The position numbers and the translations under genes were made by a program. Of a stretch of 23,652 nt of DNA, positions 19,818-23,652 are shown one piece after another; position 1 is the first letter of the stretch, and every line of letters begins with the position of its first letter. Source of the stretch: a virus. Below the pieces are notes generated by a model, which did no database searches, was not told the DNA's origin, and was given only the letters and a program-made list of their open reading frames with translations. Location: the IMG/VR virus record IMGVR_UViG_3300025585_000169, positions 1-23,652 of that record; one strand, given 5' to 3'.

Positions 19818-20549
19818 ATGCACTACTACAAGAGAAATCTTGGTGACTATGCCAAGAAAGCAGGCCGTCTGACAATGCTTCAGCACGGAGCGTACACGCT
19901 TCTTATAGATTCGTGTTATGACAGAGAAATATTTCCAACACTAGAACAAGCACTTGAATGGACTTGGGCTTCAACTGATGCTGAAGTTGATGCTGTCAAA
20001 TTTGTTCTTAATAGATTCTTTGTGTTAGATAAAGATGGCTGTTATGTGCAAGATAGGATTCTTGAAGAACTTTTGCACTATCACAAAAATGCAGACACAA
20101 ACAAACGAATCGCTGAAGAAAGAGAAGCGAAGCGTAGAGAAAAACGCACGAACCGTGCACAAGTTGTAAACGAAGCGCCACCTAACCATAAACCACTAAC
20201 CATTAACCAAGAACCATTAACCAAGAACCAGATAAAGAAAGCAACTGTCGTTGCAACGCCTGACGGCGTTTCTGAAACAGTTTGGCAAGAGTTTGTTAAC
20301 CATCGAAAATCCAAGAAAGCACAGATCACTCAAACAGTTATTGAAGACATTGCCAAACAAGCAACGATTGCCGGATGGACGCTTGAGGACGCATTAAAGG
20401 AAACGATTGTCAGAAACTGGCAATCATTCAAAGCTGATTGGGTTTCTCAAAAGATGAGCAAGTCAGCACAGACAAATAGCTCGGTTATGCAAGGCTTAAC
20501 ACGGGGACTTATCGGAGGTGGCTCAAATGTCAAGTTACTTGGAAACTGA
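19818..20549 (+). CDS. Replication initiation protein, DUF1376 N-terminus, O-like
   Basis: 243 residues. AAGGTG lies about seven bases before ATG 19818. Residues 1-90 are the DUF1376 domain (MHYYKRNLGDYAKKAGRLTM, then LQHGAYTLLIDSCYDREIFP, RFFVLDKDGCYVQDRILEEL), a winged-helix-type domain common in phage replication proteins. Residues 90-110 are Arg/Lys/Glu-rich. Residues about 120-140 are the repetitive linker NHKPLTINQEPLTKNQ, encoded by tandem DNA repeats. Residues about 150-205 (VWQEFVNHRKSKKAQITQTV, then ALKETIVRNWQSFKADWV) are the conserved C-terminal part. By analogy with lambda O it would bind repeats in its own gene and start replication. Confidence 0.82.
   Translation: MHYYKRNLGDYAKKAGRLTMLQHGAYTLLIDSCYDREIFPTLEQALEWTWASTDAEVDAVKFVLNRFFVLDKDGCYVQDRILEELLHYHKNADTNKRIAEEREAKRREKRTNRAQVVNEAPPNHKPLTINQEPLTKNQIKKATVVATPDGVSETVWQEFVNHRKSKKAQITQTVIEDIAKQATIAGWTLEDALKETIVRNWQSFKADWVSQKMSKSAQTNSSVMQGLTRGLIGGGSNVKLLGN
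20184..20231. repeat. Iteron-like tandem repeats inside the replication gene, candidate origin
   Basis: Two perfect tandem copies of AACCATTAACCAAG (20198-20211 and 20212-20225) are preceded by an 11/14 copy (20184-20197) and followed by a six-base partial copy (20226-20231). About 20 bases downstream are a palindrome CGTTGCAACG (20249-20258) and a hairpin AACGCC-TGAC-GGCGTT (20255-20270). Iterons within the initiator gene, followed by a spacer and an inverted repeat, is the arrangement of the lambda origin. The repeats also encode the linker NHKPLTINQEPLTKNQ. Confidence 0.55.
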
Positions 20550-20931
20550 CTTTTGCAAACCTGATGACGGTCTTGACTACATCTTTGTGATGATGGGTGC
20601 GATCTACGGTGCATCGTTCAACAGGCATTGGGATGGAATGGACTTAGCCATTGTTCGACAAGTCTGGAAAGAAAAGCTCGGTCGCTTCTTAACTTACAAG
20701 CCATCATTGGATTACGCTCTTAACAAACTCAAGGGCGAGTTTCCTCCTAGCGCAATTACCTTTCGAGACTTGTGCAATCTTGGTCCTGAGATACCAATGA
20801 AGCCAGTGGTGATGATTACAAAGCAAAAAACTCAAGCTGAGATTGCAGAGGCTGAAAGACAAAAACAGATTGCTTTAAAAAGTTTGGCAGAGTTGAAAAA
20901 ACATTTTAGGAGTAGTAATGACAAAAACTGA
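20527..20931 (+). CDS. Probable replication accessory protein, 134 aa
   Basis: 134 residues from ATG 20527, with GGAGGT seven bases upstream; GTG 20518 is in frame but lies on that ribosome site. The sequence (YIFVMMGAIYGASFNRHWDG, then AIVRQVWKEKLGRFLTYKPS, LDYALNKLKGEFPPSAITFR) resembles proteins that follow O-like genes in phages of betaproteobacteria. The C-terminal 40 residues are a charged helix (AEIAEAERQKQIALKSLAEL). The position of lambda P suggests a helicase loader, but no AAA+ motif is present, so it may be a different partner. It overlaps the next gene by 14 bases. Confidence 0.62.
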   Translation: MSSYLETDFCKPDDGLDYIFVMMGAIYGASFNRHWDGMDLAIVRQVWKEKLGRFLTYKPSLDYALNKLKGEFPPSAITFRDLCNLGPEIPMKPVVMITKQKTQAEIAEAERQKQIALKSLAELKKHFRSSNDKN

Positions 20932-21136
20932 AGCCCATAACTTACTGGACATGGTGAAAAATGGAATCCTCATCGAAGCCCACCGGATCAGAAAAGCCCT
21001 CATCATCACCGGAGACATTCCCCACATACTTGGAAGACCTAGAAAACAGATTGGTGGAGCATTATGCTCAGATGGCAATCAACCACATCGAACATTCACG
21101 ATACATGGTGAAGATTTTTCAGAAAGACTTTCCTGA
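20918..21136 (+). CDS. Small early protein, 72 aa
   Basis: ATG 20918 is preceded by the extended ribosome site AGGAGTAGTA. The first 35 residues (MTKTEAHNLLDMVKNGILIE, then AHRIRKALIITGDI) match a family of small phage proteins that usually stop soon after the GD motif. Here the frame runs on for about 38 more residues of low-similarity sequence (PRKQIGGALCSDGNQPHRTF), which overlap the next reading frame. The N-terminal part is therefore well supported and the C-terminal part is doubtful. Function unknown. Confidence 0.62.
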   Translation: MTKTEAHNLLDMVKNGILIEAHRIRKALIITGDIPHILGRPRKQIGGALCSDGNQPHRTFTIHGEDFSERLS

Positions 21137-21188
21137 CTTGGGGAAGAAAGTAGCAAAGAGACTAGGAGAACTGAATGAACAAAGATGA
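20961..21188 (+). CDS. Small hypothetical protein overlapping previous gene out of frame
   Basis: The second half of this frame (LENRLVEHYAQMAINHIEHS, then RYMVKIFQKDFPDLGKKVAK) is a helical pattern I recognise from small phage proteins. The first 25 residues are Ser/Pro-rich and lie opposite the well-supported N-terminus of the previous gene. ATG 20961 has no good ribosome site, so a later start (for example TTG/GTG near 21050) is possible. It overlaps the previous gene by up to 176 bases in the +1 frame and the next gene by 14. Function unknown. Confidence 0.5.
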   Translation: MESSSKPTGSEKPSSSPETFPTYLEDLENRLVEHYAQMAINHIEHSRYMVKIFQKDFPDLGKKVAKRLGELNEQR

Positions 21189-21501
21189 CATTATCCGCAT
21201 GGCGCGAGAGGCTGGAGCTATGCCCGTAGTGGAATTAGCTGGATGTTGGATCACTTACGATGAGCCGCTTCAACGCTTTGCCGCCCTTGTCGCCGCCGCT
21301 GAACGTGAGGAAATTTATGAATTAGTTATGTTTGAGCCATTAAAACAAGATGCTGATTTGTTAATGCCAGAAAGTGAAGTTGAAGAAAATCCATTTGATG
21401 ATTATTTCAAAAGTGCTGAATTCAGAAATTCAATAAACAATGCAGTAAAAGCCACGCTTTTTACCATTTGTAGTGAAATAAAAAAAAGGGGACAAGCATG
21501 A
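21175..21501 (+). CDS. Conserved small phage protein, 108 aa
   Basis: 108 residues, with AGGAG six bases before ATG 21175. The N-terminal half (MNKDDIIRMAREAGAMP, then EPLQRFAALVAAAEREE) is very common in phages of aquatic bacteria: two helices with the pair FAALVAAAERE. The second half is acidic and helical (ESEVEENPFDDYFKSAEFRN). I know of no assigned function. The stop overlaps the next start (ATGA). Confidence 0.72.
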   Translation: MNKDDIIRMAREAGAMPVVELAGCWITYDEPLQRFAALVAAAEREEIYELVMFEPLKQDADLLMPESEVEENPFDDYFKSAEFRNSINNAVKATLFTICSEIKKRGQA

Positions 21502-21692
21502 CTCCACAAGACGTAGTCAAAACCTTAATCATGGTTGGTTGGAAGCAAATCGAAATATCCAGAGCCATTGGGTTAGCGCAACCAAACATAAGCCGCATTG
21601 CCGCAGGTTCACAAGAGTGTGGCTGGAGAACCATGGATGCTTTGCGTGAACTGTTAAACCAAGTTCCACCAAGAGCAAGGAAAAACCAATGA
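21498..21692 (+). CDS. XRE-like helix-turn-helix protein, 64 aa
   Basis: 64 residues. MTPQDVVKTLIMVGWKQIEI, then SRAIGLAQPNISRIAAGSQE, is a five-helix XRE-type core with the recognition turn QIEISRAIGLAQPNISRI. The remaining helix MDALRELLNQVP ends it. Such minimal helix-turn-helix proteins regulate early genes or act as antitoxin-like DNA binders. It is coupled to both neighbours by ATGA overlaps. Its target is unknown. Confidence 0.75.
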   Translation: MTPQDVVKTLIMVGWKQIEISRAIGLAQPNISRIAAGSQECGWRTMDALRELLNQVPPRARKNQ

Positions 21693-21973
21693 GATACGCA
21701 GCAAGGGTTGACGCTAATCAGGATCAGATCGTGTCAGCACTCCGAGCCGCTGGCGCTTATGTCTGGATCATTGGTCTACCTGTTGACCTTTTAGTAGGGT
21801 ACAAAGGTAAAACAATCTTAGTTGAGATTAAAAATGGCTCTAGGAAGCGTTTAACCAAGCTACAAGCAGACTTTTTCGAAAGTTGGACTGGAGGTACGTT
21901 GCTTAGGGTAAATGACGCTGAAGGCGCTTTAAGAGCATTAAGGATGATAGATGGCTTCCTTCAAACTGCATAA
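21689..21973 (+). CDS. Small PD-(D/E)XK nuclease (VRR-NUC / Holliday resolvase-like)
   Basis: 94 residues. The active-site pattern is visible: GLPVDLLVGYKGK with Asp33, then ILVEIKNGSRKRLTKLQ with Glu46 and Lys48. The DANQDQIVSALRAAGAYVW start is the typical first helix of this nuclease fold. Family members cut branched or damaged DNA. It sits next to NinB, supporting a role in recombination or DNA processing for packaging. It starts at an ATGA overlap and ends 23 bases inside ninB. Confidence 0.76.
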   Translation: MRYAARVDANQDQIVSALRAAGAYVWIIGLPVDLLVGYKGKTILVEIKNGSRKRLTKLQADFFESWTGGTLLRVNDAEGALRALRMIDGFLQTA

Positions 21974-22361
21974 CTACCAACAAGCATTCCAGCTAATTGA
22001 CGATTTACGCCCAAGAATAAAAGCTAGATTGCAAGCTGGAAATGTGTTAACCTTAACAATCACAGAGGACAATAGAAGCCTTGACCAGAACGCAATGTTT
22101 CACGCTCTCATTGGGCAGATAGCTAAACAAGCGCAGCACATGGGGGCTCATTGGGATTCTGAGACATGGAAGCGATTGCTCTGCCATGAGTGGGCAAAAG
22201 AGACTGGTAGACAAGCTGGAAAACTGGTGGCAAGTCTTGACGGAAAGGACATTGTTCAACTGGGAATCCAAACAAGGAAGTTTAGTAAGCAAGAAGCAAG
22301 CGAATTCACAGAGTGGGTTTTAGCTTGGGGATCACAAAACGGAATCACTTTCAAGGAGTAG
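21951..22361 (+). CDS. ninB: NinB-like recombination protein
   Basis: 136 residues, with AAGGA before ATG 21951. KLHNYQQAFQLIDDLRPRIK, then RSLDQNAMFHALIGQIAKQA, and WKRLLCHEWAKETGR followed by RKFSKQEASEFTEWVLAWGS are the conserved parts of NinB (Orf of lambda). In lambda this protein helps load recombination proteins on single-stranded DNA. The length fits the family. Its stop lies within the extended ribosome site of the next gene (AAGGAGTAGTAA). Confidence 0.9.
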   Translation: MASFKLHNYQQAFQLIDDLRPRIKARLQAGNVLTLTITEDNRSLDQNAMFHALIGQIAKQAQHMGAHWDSETWKRLLCHEWAKETGRQAGKLVASLDGKDIVQLGIQTRKFSKQEASEFTEWVLAWGSQNGITFKE

Positions 22362-22364
22362 TAA

Positions 22365-22841
22365 ATGAGCATAGAAGCAATGATGGATGTATTGCGATAT
22401 GTACCAGAAACTGGAGAATTTTGGTGGACTGACAAAGCCCCAAAAAAAGTTGCTGGCAAGTTGGCAAACGCAAAAGATCGGCTTGGTTATGTTTGCCTCA
22501 AGATTAGCGGCAAAATGCATAAGGCGCATCGTTTGGCTTGGGCTTTTGTTCATGGCAAATTCCCAGATCATGACATTGACCATATCAATGGCAACCCATC
22601 TGACAACAGAATTTCCAATCTCCGATTGGTGAGTCATAGCGTTAATTTGCAAAACCAACGTAAGGCAAGAGCAGACAGCGCAACAGGTGTTTTGGGTGTT
22701 CGCAAAAATGGATCAGGCTATCGCGCAGAGATTCGTGTTGGTGGCAAACGCATCAATCTTGGCACATACCCAACAACAGAATTGGCTCACATCGCTTATG
22801 TTGACGCCAAGCGAAAACACCATGAAGGATGCACGTTATGA
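22365..22841 (+). CDS. HNH homing endonuclease with AP2-type DNA-binding domain
   Basis: 158 residues. The N-terminal part has the NUMOD-like opening RYVPETGEFWWTDKAPKKVA. The HNH core is HDIDHINGNPSDNRISNLRL (residues about 69-88) with the invariant D-H and N residues. Residues about 107-150 (TGVLGVRKNGSGYRAEIRVG, then LGTYPTTELAHIAYVDAKR) are an AP2-like beta-sheet DNA-binding domain. Free-standing homing endonucleases of this type spread by cutting relatives that lack them. It lies between ninB and another early gene, without visible disruption of either. Confidence 0.88.
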   Translation: MSIEAMMDVLRYVPETGEFWWTDKAPKKVAGKLANAKDRLGYVCLKISGKMHKAHRLAWAFVHGKFPDHDIDHINGNPSDNRISNLRLVSHSVNLQNQRKARADSATGVLGVRKNGSGYRAEIRVGGKRINLGTYPTTELAHIAYVDAKRKHHEGCTL

Positions 22842-23356
22842 ACACATTGATTGAAGCAGCACGACAGGCGCTGGCAGCATTGGAATACGAGGCAGGCAAA
22901 GGAAATGACAATGCCTATGAAAAAGAGCGTGTCGCACTACGCAAAGCCATAGCCAACGAAGCACTTAACAGGATGGCAGAGAACGCCAGAGAACTTGGGC
23001 TGGACTATGAACCTGTGCAGGCTGAGAAGCAGGAGCCGGTGGAAATGCCTACAATAAAATTTTCGCAAGTGGCGGATGGTATTGAGGTCGGATACGACTT
23101 GTTTGGCGGCGTTGACATTCGACTTGGCGGCGAGTTTGTTTATGTCCACATCAATTACAACTACAAATATACCGACAACGCAACGCGAACACATCTCGCA
23201 AACAGTATTGTTGAATTGCTTACCAACAAACCACAGCATGAATGGGTTAGCTTGACACTAGATGAAATCTGGGAAATCTGCAAAAAACACGATCCTTTGC
23301 AAATAACAGCATACGCAAGAGCGATTGAGAAAGCCTTGAAAGAAAAAAATACATGA
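22838..23356 (+). CDS. Hypothetical phage protein, 172 aa
   Basis: 172 residues from ATG 22838 (ATGA overlap); an in-frame extension at 22829 adds three residues. Residues 1-55 are helical with LIEAARQALAALEYEAG and acidic/basic alternation. The middle (EVGYDLFGGVDIRLGGEFVY, then VHINYNYKYTD) is beta-rich. The C-terminal WVSLTLDEIWEICKKHDP, then AYARAIEKALKEKN, is a short motif that ends many phage early proteins. The mixture suggests a modular protein. No function known. Confidence 0.65.
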   Translation: MNTLIEAARQALAALEYEAGKGNDNAYEKERVALRKAIANEALNRMAENARELGLDYEPVQAEKQEPVEMPTIKFSQVADGIEVGYDLFGGVDIRLGGEFVYVHINYNYKYTDNATRTHLANSIVELLTNKPQHEWVSLTLDEIWEICKKHDPLQITAYARAIEKALKEKNT

Positions 23357-23601
23357 GACACGACATTGACTACAAGAAAGTTCACTGCAAGGTTGGCGAC
23401 AATGTTCCAGTCTACCCATTCAAGGGCGAGCCATTTATAGGATCGGTTCAAAAAGTTAAGATAAATACTTATGGAAGAGTGAGCTACGTCATTGGTCACA
23501 GAGAGGTGTTTGCCGAAGAATTGTTGCCTGCGGTTGGTCAGCCAAAGTTAAAAATGAGAATCTCCAATGAGTGCTCACAAAATCCTGTCCAACAAGGCTG
23601 A
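23353..23601 (+). CDS. Hypothetical protein, 82 aa
   Basis: 82 residues, starting at ATGA overlap 23353. VGDNVPVYPFKGEPFIGSVQ, then KVKINTYGRVSYVIGHREVF, looks like a small beta-barrel, comparable in plan to SH3-like or KOW-like domains. No named family. The stop is followed by the 3' neighbour whose start lies 35 bases inside this gene. Confidence 0.58.
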   Translation: MRHDIDYKKVHCKVGDNVPVYPFKGEPFIGSVQKVKINTYGRVSYVIGHREVFAEELLPAVGQPKLKMRISNECSQNPVQQG

Positions 23602-23652
23602 AAGACGCCTGCAATGGTGGAAGCCAGAGGACGGTGCTTGGATTGATATTGT
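23567..23652 (+). CDS. Partial hypothetical gene at right edge
   Basis: A frame from ATG 23567 runs open to the window end. The first 28 residues are MSAHKILSNKAERRLQWWKP, then EDGAWIDI. It overlaps the previous gene by 35 bases in another frame. The start is plausible but there is no strong ribosome site, and too little is present to assign a function. Confidence 0.4.
   Translation, partial: MSAHKILSNKAERRLQWWKPEDGAWIDI

Overview
The window is part of the genome of a tailed phage with a long non-contractile (siphovirus) tail, and everything that can be read is phage. Gene style, such as the DUF1376-type replication protein, the ERF/YqaJ/SSB recombination set and several small phage families, suggests a Gram-negative, probably freshwater betaproteobacterial host. 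A spanin pair supports a Gram-negative host directly. The host genus is inference only. No integrase, CI-type repressor, tRNA, rRNA, CRISPR array or insertion sequence was found.

Layout. (1) Bases 1-11710, + strand: virion genes. They run from the end of the HK97-fold major capsid gene through neck proteins, tail terminator, tail tube, a tail assembly chaperone with a -1 frameshift, tape measure, tail-tip proteins, a gpJ-like hub followed by a separate small FN3-like gene, a fibre-assembly-type protein, and a tail fibre ending in a self-cleaving S74 chaperone domain. (2) Bases 11721-14745, + strand: a small conserved protein and then a crowded lysis cassette. It holds four small membrane or lipoprotein genes of holin or unknown type, Rz with Rz1 nested inside it, and a GH19 endolysin. 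(3) Bases 14736-18795, - strand: an early leftward operon. Transcribed from right to left it gives three microproteins, a coiled-coil protein, ERF annealing protein, YqaJ exonuclease, SSB, a 45-aa protein, a winged-helix protein, two hypotheticals, a 42-aa membrane peptide, an HNH protein and a 59-aa protein whose end overlaps the endolysin end. (4) Bases 18796-19237: a divergent control region with GTTAAGG repeats, a candidate leftward promoter, and about 300 bases that look like structured RNA rather than protein. (5) Bases 19238 to the end, + strand: the rightward early operon. It holds a Cro-like regulator, two tiny ORFs (one a secreted Cys-rich peptide), a second compact RNA-like fold, an O-like replication protein with iteron-like repeats inside its gene, and then about ten small overlapping genes including a PD-(D/E)XK nuclease, NinB and an HNH-AP2 homing endonuclease. 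The last gene is cut by the window end.

The plan resembles lambda: late genes on one strand, a leftward recombination arm, a central switch and a rightward replication arm. Most neighbours overlap by ATGA, TGATG or TAATG, so translation is probably coupled. The least explained parts are the two RNA-like stretches around the switch (18909-19221 and 19720-19787), the string of microproteins on the leftward side, and the repeat array inside the replication gene.
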